This document shows, piece after piece, positions 1-11,690 of a stretch of 64,000 nucleotides of DNA. Under the pieces are notes generated by a model. The model was not told where the DNA came from. It worked only from the letters and a program-made list of their open reading frames with translations, and ran no database searches. This DNA comes from Angiostrongylus vasorum (taxonomy: Eukaryota > Nematoda > Chromadorea > Rhabditida > Metastrongylidae). The position numbers and the translations under genes were made by a program. Each line of letters begins with the position of its first letter. Position 1 is the first letter of the stretch. The stretch covers positions 124,001-188,000 of the forward strand of contig JADANN010000268.1 of NCBI GenBank assembly GCA_018806985.1, written 5' to 3'.

Positions 1-64
1 TGTATGCAGCCGCAAGCTTGACGAAACAATACAGATGCGTTAACAAATCGTGAGAAATAATAAA

Positions 65-348
65 TGATAAATGATAAAGCTGTAGACGTTGATCAATCCC
101 TGAGGGATGCGCCAAGCAATCGACCTCATTAAGCATCGTTAAAGGTGACTGAATGCATATCTGGTCCATACAATGATTCGTGGTGGCCTACCGATTTCTT
201 GAGTCATTGTTGCTATCCTCCCAGACAAGTCTGCTACCAGTCTGCCGGCCCCTGAGGGGATGGAAGGCTTGCTGAGACTAGAGCGAGGGGATCGATCCTA
301 TGTGTACTACAGGGCGCCTCCCACCACTGCGCTACACGAGCCCCATAG
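65..348 (-). repeat. S1 tRNA-derived SINE copy
   Basis: This is an antisense S1 copy. On the + strand it starts with the reversed tail (aaatgataaatgataaagc), continues through the body (ttgatcaatccctgaggg), and ends with the reversed box A region (ccaccactgcgctacacgag). A reversed box B (ggatcgatcc) lies between. The RNA polymerase III boxes A and B in tRNA spacing are the reason for calling a tRNA-derived SINE. Confidence 0.85.
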
Positions 349-733
349 CATAAATAATAATAGAGGATATTTGACAAATCAAAATCCTGTCCAGAACTAT
401 ATGCGACTGCAAGAAACAATCCTGGTACCTATTACAAATTGTATGAAAACCTACACTTTTTGGTTACGGAAGCCATACTAAGCCGTAGACATTCCAATAG
501 TTTCGTATGAAGGCAGCAATTACTTTCCTCATCCTAAACAAGCCAATCATTTTCCTTGCGTTTTACACTAGGCATTCTTAATCAGAGCTACTCAAAAAAG
601 CAGAAACAATTCTTACAGCAACAAGTGTCGAAGGGCTAAGATCGAGAACAAAAACGTGGCGATAATATCGCGATATATAAGTGACCTAAAATCAAATTAT
701 GATAAAAGCACACCAACAATTTTTTATTCAATT

Positions 734-2382
734 AGTTATTCTAGTAGAAGGGAAGAAACCTTAGTATCCACACAAACTCTGAATTCTTCTCCAACAACGT
801 AATCACTGGCCTCGCCGTCCTTAGCGATGATACCTACCACGGTCATTTCACTACTGTACTCACTCTGAAAATGAGAAAAAGTTTCCAAAAAATCGAAAAC
901 GATAACAGCATGATCTGATATACTAGCAGGGATGATACTATTGTTACTAAAAAGTACTTCTAAATTTTGTAAAAGGACTTCCCAAACAACACAGTTGTAA
1001 AACGAATAATGGCGGAAGCCAGTAATGATTTTACTTATACCTGCCTCCTTTTTAGAAAGCAATACTTGGTAGTGTTACTTCGTTCCTGTGAAATGTTCCT
1101 GATGAATTCAGTTCCAGACTAACACGTGGACAAAAGTGTGTAATGCGTAGGATTCGAGGACTTACAAACTAGAAAACAACTAGACCACAGTGGCAACAAG
1201 AATGGAGAAATAAAAAAGGGAAATCTTAAAGTGTTTCTGCTAACGTAAATTTCTGGATAACCGATGGACATCTTGACGATGGTTCTCTTTATCGCCCTTA
1301 TAAAGGGATTTAAGCAAGAATGACAACAACGAACTACTGTGTATGGTTGTTTAACAAAACAAATTAGCGACATTGACCGTTGATAACCGCCGAACCCAAC
1401 ATTTTTTGACCTTCCAACAGCTCCGTAAGCTGTCCAACGAATAGCAATGGGTGATTCATAAAACTCACTTTCTGCTCTCTAACTTAGTATCAGCCCATCT
1501 ACAGAACATCAAAATACTCCTGTGGAACACATCAAGTACATCTAAACACCACGATGTAATCGAGTTATTCGAGGGAGCTTACTCTACTCAAACTCATCAA
1601 TGCACCCTTGCGCCAACACTCAACCGTACACGAAAAAGCACCAAACGATTATAACTTGCCGATTTGGGGGCTCATGACAACGAGTGTCTCAGCGGCTCCA
1701 ATCTTTAAATGGCCCAATAAATACTATGCAAAAACCAAAGCGTTTGTAATGGGACAACGACTGCCACCACTATTGCTCTATCGCCCAAGGTCTCTTAATG
1801 CAGCTCCAGTCTTCGACCATCGACCACTACTCTGCTGTAGATGCAGTCACTATTGTTCTCCCGTTTGCTTTACACAACAGGAGTCGGATAAGTCTTGCGT
1901 TATTCAATGAGCAGTCACAGCAACTAATATTTAGCTAAGAAAAGGCGAAACAAGATTGGCTTCCATTCTTAAACTGTTACTCTGTCGTCGTTAGACGCAC
2001 ATGACACATATCAACCCGCAAGACTCTTAAGTCGTTTTGGATCAACTAGAATACAAAAAATGAATCAAAAGCATGAATGCTTGACCGTGACACCTGACCC
2101 AACACCGTATTATAAACTAATTTTCTTTTGAAATGTGTGCGTACTAATCCACCATCTTCTGTGAGCAATGCGCACGGCGATGGTCTAACCTCCTAATACG
2201 TGGACAACATAGAAATGCTGAGTGCACTCAAAACCTTCCACAACGACTACAGTTCGACTATAGTTGTCTCCTTCCTCAAAGTGATTTTTTCCAACCACTC
2301 TTTGTGAGCCGGTTTCGTACGCCTTTATTAGTGCGAACAGCAAGCATGCGACGGGAAGAAGGGCAGTCACTTCCTGAGTCAT
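734..2382 (-). CDS. Candidate small secreted protein gene (exons only partly resolved)
   Basis: The first exon runs from the ATG at 2382 down to about 2230. It encodes a hydrophobic leader (LLPVACLLFALIKA) that looks like a signal peptide, then a polar stretch. A possible middle exon lies near 1340-1250 and contains CCHSCLNPFIRAIKR. A possible last exon is about 868-734, after a good acceptor (ttttctcattttcag), containing VVGEEFRVCVDTK and ending in TAA next to AATAAAA on the minus strand. The joins between exons were not verified, so this could be two unrelated coding remnants. I do not recognise the protein. Its first exon has an inverted, damaged duplicate just upstream. Confidence 0.35.
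1470..1990 (+). pseudogene. Penelope-like element reverse transcriptase fragment
   Basis: The conceptual translation contains pieces of PLE reverse transcriptase in the order expected from the better copy at 49-51 kb: SAHLQNIKILL, MGQRLPP, FDHRPLLC, and NEQSQQLIFS followed by a degraded LPFL motif. Frameshifts and stops separate them. It is a dead fragment with no endonuclease part recognised nearby. Confidence 0.7.
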
Positions 2383-2484
2383 ATTTTCCGGAGAAGTGCG
2401 AAACCACGCAAGTTAGCAGCAGTTAGCTGACTACAGAAAATCCTAACTACTAAATCTTAGCTACTTCACACTACTCCGAGAAAT

Positions 2485-2604
2485 ATGATATAGGAAGTGA
2501 CGGCCCTTCTTCTTATCTCGTGCTTGCTGTTCGCACTAATAAAGGAGTACGACACCGACTCACAAAGAATGCCTGGAAAAGACCACGTTGAGGAAGACAA
2601 TGGA
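2485..2604 (+). pseudogene. Inverted duplicate of the signal-peptide exon at 2382, with an early stop
   Basis: Reading + from the ATG at 2485, the third codon is TAG. The same frame then gives EVTALLLISCLLFALIKEYD and DSQRMPGKDHVEED, closely matching the minus-strand exon that starts at 2382. A donor-like gtaagc follows at 2605. The two exons diverge from a spacer of about 100 bp. The stop suggests this copy is dead unless it starts elsewhere; a base-calling error is possible. Confidence 0.6.
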
Positions 2605-3065
2605 CAAGAGCTCATTAACAAAAAAGTAAGCCTCAGATCCTTACTGAAGTTGTAAATCCGTGCAGCGAGTAAGACGACGCAATAATACGTCCCACCCAAC
2701 ACTATGGAAAAGGTAGAACGACCCAAAACGTAGCCATTAAGAGTCTAGACATGTTAGCACTTTCGTATCACCTCACCAAAAAACAGTTCATAGGAACGCA
2801 GTAAGTTGGGGCTTAACGTCGAGGCTAACTGAAAGCTGTTCCTTGAGATTAATATTAATTATTCATGTATACAATTGTTGAAGATAGGCTCATACAACAA
2901 TAAAACGGGCACACCTCTCCAGGGGAGTCTTCGATCCTCACAGTTTTATTGAGATGATCAAATAGCCAGTGTGCACGAATATTCCTCGATACACGAAAAT
3001 TTCTGTGCATATGTATGAAGATCTCTTTTGCATCACGAAGTACACTCCCATCTGGAACATTCAGC

Positions 3066-3466
3066 ATTTAGCTAGTTGGATACTTAGATGGCCAGTCCTC
3101 ACTAGTTGTGCGGGCCTCCGTATAATTTTCGTTTCTTTGGAGTTTTACTGGTCTAGTCATTGTGGTTCCCTGAAGTCCCGAGGTCAACCTAGCCAAAGTC
3201 TGCTCCTGGTCGTCACCACCGCAGCCAGTAGCCGCCCCCTGTGGATCAGACGTTTGAGATTGGCCACCATCCGACTAGTTTGATACCACGACGGTGGTGG
3301 ACCCTGGTATAGGTTTACTCCTAGCTGAGTTTCCTGATGGAAACGCCGGACTCCCTTCTCAGCTTGGGAGGCCCTGCCGGGGTGATGAATGCTCCCGCTG
3401 TACACCGCAGCCCAAGACCCAGGATTCCAGCCACGATGAGGCGGAAAACCGTCCGTCGGGAGGTAC
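3066..3466 (-). repeat. S2 element copy (RTE-tailed, non-autonomous)
   Basis: The antisense copy begins on + with the tail (gttggatacttagatggcc), followed by the block tcactagttgtgcgggcc shared with the RTE 3' end. It ends with the reversed 5' end (cacgatgaggcggaaaaccg). Open frames across it are incidental. Confidence 0.85.
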
Positions 3467-3927
3467 ATTTAGCAATATAAAGGTAGAATCAGAAACAACA
3501 CAAAAGATGCAGAAACACTTTTCCTACAAGAAGAAATCCACAATAGAGAAAGGCCAAGAGCAGAAAAGAACGATAACTAGCGAAAAAAAGGAAAAAAAAA
3601 CTCACTTTCTCTATCAACTGCGTTCTGGATATTCATGATGATATTTCTCACGAAATTTTCACTCGGACCACATAAAGGAGGAATCCAAAACTCGCCTAAA
3701 AAAAATGAGTTGTGGGAAATCCTGGGACGGAAGTTAGTGTTCTCATGTTTTTTAGAGAAATCTCCCAACTAACACTCTGCTATCAGTGAAAAAAATGTCA
3801 CGTCATACTCACTGAAATTTTTTCTGGTTGAGGTTCACTTTGCTAGCAGGACCTCTTTTTTCCCTTCAGCAGTCTTTATTTTTATAGAAGAAGTTCTGTA
3901 AGACGAAGAAACTATCAGTTCTCAACG

Positions 3928-4718
3928 ATGCCGATTAAATTCACTTTATTTCATCTATCACGTGCCCTGGATGCATTGTATACAATGCAAAAGGTTCTAT
4001 CCGCTCTCACTTTAAACTAACATATCTCAACTCGAATTATATCATGGTACCTAGGACTAAAAAAAAGACATTACGAATTACAAGGAAGTACAAATAGAAA
4101 GCAGAATTTAACGGATTGGTGGTAAAAAGTACGTAATAATTCGTGATGTCTGTAAAAAGTACGTCAAATTGTAGACGCGCGAATTAGCACATTTTGAACA
4201 GATTGCGTTTAGTGGTCTTACTTCCCTCGCCTTTGATTTCCATTTTGTTTGTCGTCTAAATGTTCATTAGAGAAGAGATGTTCAGATTGTGGTTGAGCCG
4301 CTAATGCCACCATTCGTGGAAGGTCACGGTTACTGGCTGTGCGTTCCGAAACCGTGGAACAGACGTAGATTCACGAATCCGGAAGAGCGGTAAGTTTAGT
4401 AACTCGTTACATATTTTTTTGACGCAGGTTTACTTAACTGATGAAACTGACGTACGGTAACTACGGAGTATGTCGCATCTTCATTCGTTTCATTCCTGTG
4501 AGAACAGCAGTATTTTCAAAGAATATCTCTGATGTTTCTATTGACCTTATTTTATTTAAGAACAACTCTTTAGCTTTGATACTGAGAGTAAATGTCAGCG
4601 AATCGAGGATGTCGTTAGACGACTTGCACTGACTGCAAAAAGACGGAAAGATCACCAGCATCACTCGCGTTACAGACAAGGACAGTCGTTATTCGTATTA
4701 CCAAAGTTAGTTTTTTGA
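3928..4718 (+). CDS. Small three-exon gene, basic protein of about 109 residues
   Basis: The exons are 3928-3993, 4271-4389 and 4574-4718. The first starts at ATG and ends in phase 0 (aag|gttcta). The second follows cattag and ends in phase 2 (cg|gtaagt). The third follows ctctttag and reads to TGA. All phases agree and no exon has an internal stop. The product contains GHGYWLCVPKPWNRRRF in the middle and a Lys/Arg/His-rich end (RRKDHQHHSRYRQ). There is no signal peptide or membrane segment. Size and charge would suit a mitochondrial ribosomal or RNA-binding protein, but I do not recognise a family, so no function is assigned. The first donor (gttcta) is weak and the start could lie elsewhere. 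Confidence 0.55.
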
Positions 4719-4834
4719 CAATCCTTATTTTCGATACATAGGCCGAGCCTGTTCATTGAACCTTTTCACAGGAACTAATGCTAAGATGGCATCGTTATTC
4801 ATAATATTCCAAACATCTCTTTTTTCCTCTCAGC

Positions 4835-5217
4835 TGTTTACCAGCTCATCTTGGCTGAGAGCTGTTCCTGGGTGTCGGACAGCGATGTACAGCGAGACGA
4901 TTCATCTCTCAGCAGAGTATCCCACGCTGAAAAGGAGTCCGGCGTTTTCATCAGGTGGCCCAGCTAAGAGTAAATCAATACCAGGATTCACCACCGTCAT
5001 GGTATCAGAATTGTCGCATGGTGGCAGATCTCCCTCTGGTCCCCAAGGGCGGCAACTACCTGTGGTGGTGACAACCTGGGGTAGAATTGGACCAGGCTGT
5101 TCCGAGACTTCAAGGGAGCATAATGGCTGGACCACAAAAACTCCGGAAAAAGTGAAAATTATGCTAGGGGCCCGCATTACTAGTCAAGGCGAGCCATCCA
5201 AGTATCCAAGTAAGTAA
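4835..5217 (+). repeat. S2 element copy
   Basis: This sense copy contains the internal blocks gggtgtcggacagcgatgta and accaggattcaccaccg. It ends in the tail ccaagtatccaagtaagtaa. The 153-codon open frame across it is incidental. Confidence 0.88.
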
Positions 5218-5493
5218 AGATCTCTTTTTAGGGCACTCTCAACGGGTGTTCGCCAGTGGAATCACTACGAAAATCGTTTTAAAAAGTGGTTAGAAGAGAA
5301 AAATCTTAGGAAGTCTTCCACGACAAACTCTAACGATCGTTTACGTGAGGATTCAACTTGCTTTCGTTTTTTTTTCTCGTCTATTTCATTATTTTTAAGG
5401 CTACCATTTATCTTGCTTCCTATTTATCACCATACTTTTCTGAGCTATGGTTATTTCTGCTGACATACAAATCTGTGCAAACCCTGTTCACAG

Positions 5494-7608
5494 CTGTCGT
5501 CCACCGTTCACCATCTACTAACAATGAGTCGCGCCTCAGACAGAACGCATCTTTTGAGGAAGATCCTTTACGTGCCTTCTACACCATCTGGCATTCTAAT
5601 ACGAGTAGGGTGTCGGAAAACAAGTTGTCAACCGCAGAAAAAGGCTTGTTTATTTTATTTATTTTACTTTCGCGTCTTCGGATGGCTTCCTGATGACATC
5701 CACAGTTTTTTGAACTGTTTTTCATTGTAGGTCTTCGAATACATTGATTCGATATGGAGAAGCGATAAAGTGGATCGTTCGCTTCAGAAGGTACTCTCTT
5801 ACTAAACACTCTTTCCCACGTCTGTTCGTAGAGATTAATCCTTCACCAAAAGTGTAATTGTTGCTATGTAACTATCGTGAGTGCGTGTAGCGCAGTGGTC
5901 AGAGGTGCCCTGCAACACATACATGGGATCGATCCCAACGCCCCCGGCCCACTAAGCCTTCCATCCCTGCGGGGTCGGAAAATTAGTACCAGACTTGTGT
6001 GGCAGGAGAGTAGCACTGGCTCGATACATCGGTAGACCACCGCGAGTCACTGTAAAGGCCAAACATGCATTCAGTCACCTCCAACGATGCCTAATGAAGT
6101 TGAATGCATGGTGCATCCGTTAGAGATTGATCAACGCCGAAAGCTTTATCCTTTTTAACCTTTACGTGAACATCTACGTTCGCTAGAAATGAAACCCTTG
6201 ATTTCTTTTAGACTCCTAAAGGTGGAGTATCTGGGCGGATAGATGACCCATCATCACTGTCTACGAAAGCACGAACTACGCTGCAGAGATGGTCTAGAAT
6301 AGTGAGCCACTATGATGTTGGCAATGAATCAGGCAATTAAATTATTTGTCCATCTTTGCTCTTCTTGTTGTGTTGTAAAATGTGCAATTATATCTATTCT
6401 CATATAATTTAGGCGAAGATGAAGATCCTGTGGACATGTGGAACCGCTCCATTGAAACCTCATTGGCTTGTCAAAGTCCAAATGCTCCTTCATCAGGTAC
6501 ACCACTCAATTATTTTCTTCCTTAGTTCTATGGCTCACTTTCCTCTTCTTTTTTTTCTTTTGTTCTGCAGAAGATCATTAATACTTTTCGCCAGTTCCGC
6601 TTCCACGAGTCCTTTTCAGTTTCTTTTTTTGTGCTGGTACGAGTGCGCCTCTAACATCATTCATCATGGTGTATTTCAGCACTTTCTACTCCATTATGGA
6701 ACTCCTCTTCACGTAAGAGGGTACACTGTGCATCAAAAGTATCTAAGGATCACGAAATGGTTGAAAGTCCAATCGCAGCCAGTACGGCTATTCGACCAAT
6801 TGTGGAACCGTCGCATGTAGAAATTTCATGCGAAGATATTGAACGTGTTTTTGAGGAATCACCATTAGTGAGAAGCGTTCCCAATGTAGAGCTTTCGGAT
6901 AAAGCATCTCTTAACATAGAAAATGATGAGAACTCGCCAACACCTGCATTTTCGTCCGAAGATTCGTCAAAAGCAACTATGTCAGAGTCCCGTACACGAG
7001 TTGGTCCAAGGAAAATAAAAGCTACTCAGCGAGATAAAACGAGAGACAGCCAAAGACGGTCTAATCGGATTAAGCTAATGAAATGCCTGCAGAATACAGT
7101 TACCGTTGAGGCAGGACATGCTACTCCGCTAAGACCCCAAACAAGCAGAGCAGCCACTTCATCAGCGGATGCTAGTAAGACTGATACCTTCACGATCGAC
7201 AGTGAAACTCCCAAAAGCAAAAGCCACGTGGTTCAAAAATCTACGAATAATGAGGACTCAAGATGCGAATCCGGAACTGCTGCAAGACCAAGTTCGCGAA
7301 AGAGGGAGGGAAAGTCTTTTGGAGTTGTTGGGAGCGAAGTTGTGAATGGAGCCGTTACTTCGTTGTTGACTCCAGTAAATACTTCAACGTCCAAAAAATC
7401 GAAGATTTCATACAAATTGGCCAGTGAAAACACAACTATGGGCTCCTCGTCCTCCAGGAGAAGGTCATTAGCGATGAAAACTACCCCATCCATGAAACGG
7501 ACGCCAGCTATCAAAGGGGTGTCGCCTAAGGAAAAGAAATCGCCTATTGTGCTATCTACTCCGAAAAGGGCTCCAAGAAGAACATCTACATGTCGAACAA
7601 AAACATGA
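5494..7608 (+). CDS. Multi-exon gene with Ser/Lys/Arg-rich C-terminus, probably nuclear
   Basis: The supported exons are 5731-5790 (VFEYIDSIWRSDKVDRSLQK), 6212-6332, 6413-6496 (EDEDPVDMWNRSIETSLAC) and 6680-7608, ending in TGA. A further upstream exon near 5494-5614 contains NASFEEDPLRAFYTIWHS and is less certain. Phases join 0/0, then 1/1, then 1/1. The 6212 exon only stays open into the next if it ends at 6332 with a GC donor (cag|gcaatt); otherwise TAA follows. The last exon, about 309 codons, is acidic at first and then rich in Ser, Thr, Lys, Arg and Pro, with repeated TP/SP dipeptides near the end (TPSMKRTPAIKGVSPKEK). That composition suits a nuclear or chromatin-bound protein; this is inference. 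The N-terminus is not resolved and I do not recognise the family. An S1 SINE sits in the intron at 5880-6165. Confidence 0.65.
5879..6165 (+). repeat. S1 tRNA-derived SINE copy
   Basis: This is a near full-length sense copy. It has box A-like gtagcgcagtggtcagagg, box B gggatcgatccc, the central block caagccttccatccctg, and the tail agctttatcctttttaacc. It lies in an intron of the gene ending at 7608. Confidence 0.9.
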
Positions 7609-8285
7609 AATCTCTTTCTCTTATTTTACCGCCTCTGGATTCTAACAAACAACTTTTCATAGATCTAAGAAAATATTTCTACGCTTTTCCTTATCGCAAC
7701 GTCGTATGGAAAAAGCAGTTATTTAGAACACCATTAATTGAATATTTCCGGAAGAAATTCTCATAAATTGTTATAGCCGTTTTTTCTCGTTTGACGCAAA
7801 TGTAGTGGTAAAGTTGAAACATCATAATTAATAGGAACAAACTGTAAAAATTGCTTTTAAGTTACAGTTCCCATTGATTTCCTTCGGCTTTCAGCATTTT
7901 TCCCTTTTCATCGTGTTTCAGCCAGCTTTGTATCAGGCTTTATTTAGCCCCCGTAAATTATCCGATCCTTCACACTCTGCTTTATTTAGTTAATAGTGGA
8001 TTTCCTTATTTGCTTAGTGTTGAAGGAATTCAATGCAATTTATAAAGTAATGTTTTTCCTTACCGGGACCTCACTGTGGTTCACTTTCATAAGTGGCTGA
8101 AGTGACGTCATATTATCTTTATGAAAATTGCGTTACAAAGGGAACATTGGAAATGAGAACTATTCACATGAATATAGATGACGTGTTATATGGAGAATCG
8201 ATGTGGCTATACACTAGAAGTGCTTTTATCAAAGAATGACTGGAATATGTGGGCGTACGGGTTTTTCTAATGTGGAGATACCTTA
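7609..8285. other. Intergenic stretch, nothing recognised
   Basis: This is AT-rich sequence downstream of the stop at 7608. I found no exon or repeat family here. Confidence 0.5.
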
Positions 8286-8304
8286 TTGATTCTGTCCATT
8301 GATA

Positions 8305-8570
8305 CTCGTGTAGTGCAGTGGTTAGAGTTGCCCTGCAGTAAACACAGGGTTCGTCGTTACATCCCGCGCCCGAGAATAACTATGCGCTCCGTGCCTGCAG
8401 TACAAGTCGATGCCAGGTTTATCTTGGAGAATAGTAAGAGTAACACTAACAGTATAGGTAGGCTTTCGAAATCACTAAATAGGCTAGGCATCCATTAAAT
8501 TGCCTCCATGATGTTACGAATGGAATCGGATGCGTGGCACATTCTTAGCGTGTACTCCAAGGCCGTGTGG
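8305..8570 (+). repeat. Old, divergent S1-related SINE
   Basis: A tRNA-like head (gtagtgcagtggttagagtt) with a disrupted box B (gggttcgtcgttacatcccg) is followed by a body resembling S1 near 8500 (gaatggaatcggatgcgtgg). Divergence is much higher than in the other S1 copies, so it is an older subfamily or a relative. Confidence 0.55.
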
Positions 8571-9350
8571 TTCATTGTTTCTTTTATCTTTTACAGCTTC
8601 CCATCATTTGTTTTTTCCATGCCTTTTTCCTATGACATTGGATGGTATGATCAGGATTTGTATGGGAAGGAATTGATTAAGGTTTAGGGATTTTAGTTTG
8701 TTCATAATTTTACACTCATTCTAATCAGTTGATTCATTTTTTCTTCTCGAGACGTCTCAATGGCTGATTTCGCTTTGAAAATAACACTACATTATCCTCA
8801 AATGAATGAGGGATAATGGGTTTGAGCGTTTTCTTGCTTTCACTGCCTATCACCACAGTCAGATAGAGGCTGTTGCGTTGCTGATAGAGCGGCTCGTTGC
8901 ATTAAGCAACTAACTCATCCAGGCAACGACTATGTCGTATCGATCTACATCCCCATCTTATACTAACTCTTCACAGAAATTTCCAACAGTGTTGTTTCGT
9001 CGAACTCCCCTAGTGGTGACGTTTTCAGACGAAATGAACAGTTATGTTGATGTACGGACGAGTTACTAGATCAACTATTGTAGACCTGTGATATAAATCA
9101 TCAAAATTACTTTATATAGGATCGATAGCCTATTTTACAGTAGCTTGTCCAGTCACAGTACTCGTTGTACATCCTTTTGAAATAAGTTTGAACTACAGCT
9201 TTATGTTTACACTGGATAAGAAATTTCATCAAAGCAAACGACTTAACACAACAATGCCGTTGAATCACTTTTTCCCGATATCTTGTTTAACTGTAATTTT
9301 GAGTGTTTTCTTCGAATTGTGATAAACAGTTTCACAATTGTTTATGTATA
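8571..9350. other. Intergenic stretch, nothing recognised
   Basis: I found no exon with matching splice phases and no member of the repeat families described here. Confidence 0.5.
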
Positions 9351-9627
9351 ATGGTGGGCGCTTGTAGCGCAGTGCTCGGAGGCGCCCTGCAATACACAGG
9401 GAATCGATCCATGCGCACATGGCCCAGCAAGCCCGTTAACCCTCCGCGATCGGTACCAGACTTGTCTGGAAGGATAGCAGCACTGTATCGATACATCGGT
9501 TGGTCACCGCGAGTCATTGTAAATGCCAGATATGCATTCAATCACCTCCAAACAATGCTTGGTGAAGTCGAATGCATGGTGCATCCCTCACGGATTGATC
9601 AACGTTGACAGCTTTATATTTTTATAT
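9350..9627 (+). repeat. S1 tRNA-derived SINE copy
   Basis: The head is gcttgtagcgcagtgctcgg, box B is gggaatcgatcc, and the body is cattcaatcacctccaa. It ends in agctttatatttttatat. Confidence 0.88.
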
Positions 9628-9689
9628 ATGATGGCGCGAGTTTTAAAAAAGGAGTGGGTGCATATTGGACCCATAAAATCACTTCCGAA

Positions 9690-9862
9690 AACGTACCGAT
9701 GTATCAAGATAGCGTTTTTTCCCTCCAAGAAGGTGTGGTACCAAATTGCCGAATTGAAAGGCTGAGGTGTTCTTGGTTAGGTGGGAGGCATGGGATCGAA
9801 CCAGCGTCCATGTGTATTGCTGGGCACCTTTGACCACTGCGCTACATCTCTCGCACAATAGA
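9690..9862 (-). repeat. Divergent S1-related SINE, 5' part
   Basis: On the + strand, accgatgtatcaaga, tggtaccaaattgccga, gggatcgaacc and gaccactgcgctacat appear in the order of an antisense S1. The 3' part is missing. Confidence 0.6.
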
Positions 9863-9934
9863 ATACACATGTGAGTAGATAGTACTGTATCCTGTTGCAT
9901 TGATAAACTAGTACAAGATTGTTGCAAAAATTTT

Positions 9935-10135
9935 TATTGTGGCGAACGTTCTGGCACCTGTTTCTTCAAGGGCACAGTTATTCGAATGTCCATAGCCGTT
10001 CATTTTTGCGGTCCGCGCATTTCTTGCATTCGATTTGTTTCCTCGCAGCCGTCAACCACGAAAATCTTCGAACTTTTGCATTTGGGTTCGACTCCTCGAC
10101 GATTTTTGATCTTATTGAAGACGGTTTGTAGCTTA
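9935..10135 (-). repeat. S3 SINE fragment
   Basis: This aligns by eye with the 3' half of the S3 copy at 18480-18885: shared ttcgatttgtttcctcgcag, the ccacgaa-atcttc block, and gatcttattgaagacgg. The tRNA-like head is absent. Confidence 0.55.
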
Positions 10136-10144
10136 TGGAGTCTA

Positions 10145-11428
10145 TCCTTCTATCATCCTTAGAATCTTAGGATAGCCCGACTTAGCTGTTCTCATATTAA
10201 TTAGTGGGTACCCGTTCCTCCGTACCATAGGGGTTGGGGATTTGTTGGTCCGGTATGGGGTTCAGCATGAGATCACGGAGCTATTGCATCCCATAGAGTA
10301 TTAAGTAAACCATAAATCAATGTGTCTGTTCATGACTTTCAGATAGGTTAACATCCTTCTAAATTGAAGTGAGCAGTATTATATTCTCAGCCAAGTATCT
10401 GTCGGTCAGTACAACTTAGCTCATACTTAGAAATATAAAACTTGATGATCGACATGCTGAGGTAATTATGGGAAACTATATGCTGAGCATATAATACTAA
10501 GTGCTACTTAACTTTTTTCGCCTAGGCGCAAGCCATTCGATCACACAACGTCATAGGCACGACTCTAATCCTCCTTTATGTTTTTTTTCCTTCGAGAAAA
10601 TCTTCAGGTTTTATTTAATATTTTTTCATATGTGTACAATTAGTTTAATGTTATTAGGATTCGGCTTACTTAATAGAACTTTAGCAAAGTGCCTGCTAAG
10701 TCAGTACGCACTTTAACAAAAACCGCTAAATGTCATTGGCTTGCATTTAGGCCAGTTTTTTCCTAGCCTTGTTCAGAATTGTGCTATATAGCGCGGCTCC
10801 AGTTGGTACTCGTTCAATCCTGTCTTTTTCAAAAATTGGGTAACTTAGAGCGTCTATCCCGGGACTTTATTGGAATCCCGCCTCGGCAAGCACCGATGTA
10901 TCACTGAGAGTAGCTATTATGCAAATAATATAAATTTAAGCTGCAAGCTAATTTAAATCGGGACCTTATCATTTATCACAATCATAGGGCGCAGAAACGA
11001 TTACATGAGAGGTTGGGACCACAACATCATGTAAAGACCGCTGATCTAGGTGTATCAGTATGTACGTGCTTTTGTTGTATTGTTCCTTGTTAGGAAAACC
11101 TTTATATTCGTCATCTGCTGCAGTGACAGAACTTGCTAGTGTTGAACTTACTGTATTAAAGATGTCCTTTCTATTGAATTTGTTCGTCTGTACAATTTTC
11201 ATTTTGTCGGTCTCCGCCCATCTATGCCACCCGTGCGTGCACAAATGGGTTCTTCATGGTTGTTCATGACCGTGATATCCTTGGAGTTTTTCTGCTTATC
11301 ACTTCTATTGTTCTTAGTACGTCAACACAAGTTTGTTAATACTGCATTTATTTCGTTCGTCATAACACTTTGGTGGAATTCGCCTTCATCACAAATTATG
11401 AGGATTGTCAACGGTTCATGATATTCTC
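10145..11428. other. Gene-poor stretch with one possible short secreted peptide
   Basis: No repeat family was recognised. The + ATG at 11162 opens a 35-codon frame with a hydrophobic leader (LFVCTIFILSVSA) followed by three cysteines and TGA. The minus strand across 11244-10969 is also open. Neither has independent support. Confidence 0.3.
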
Positions 11429-11429
11429 C

Positions 11430-11690
11430 ACACTGATCACTGCAATGCAAATGGGATCAATCCCGGCGCACTAGGCTCACCAAGCCCTCCATTCCTTCGG
11501 AGTCAGCAAATTGGTATCTGGACTTGTCTGAAAGGATAGCACTGGCTCGATACAGCGGTAGGCCACCGCGAGTAATTGTAAAGGCCTGATATGCATTCAA
11601 TCACCTTCAGACGATGCTTAATGAGGTCGAATGCATGACGCATCCATCAGGGATTGATCAACGCCGAGAGCTTTATCCTTTCATTATTTA
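11430..11690 (+). repeat. S1 SINE copy with degraded 5' end
   Basis: It begins in the box B region (gggatcaatcccgg), continues through gtctgaaaggatagcactgg, and ends agctttatcctttcat. Box A is not preserved, so this copy is probably not transcribed by polymerase III. Confidence 0.8.

Noticed and set aside
4756..5217. 153-codon open frame
   Set aside because: It coincides with an S2 repeat, and similar frames occur in other S2 copies in differing states.
5879..5960. Functional tRNA genes at SINE heads
   Set aside because: Heads have boxes A and B but no complete cloverleaf or clear acceptor stem, and are followed by SINE bodies.
10969..11244. 91-codon minus open frame near 11 kb
   Set aside because: It looks reasonably protein-like but has no motif, splice partner or known relative; kept only as a note.
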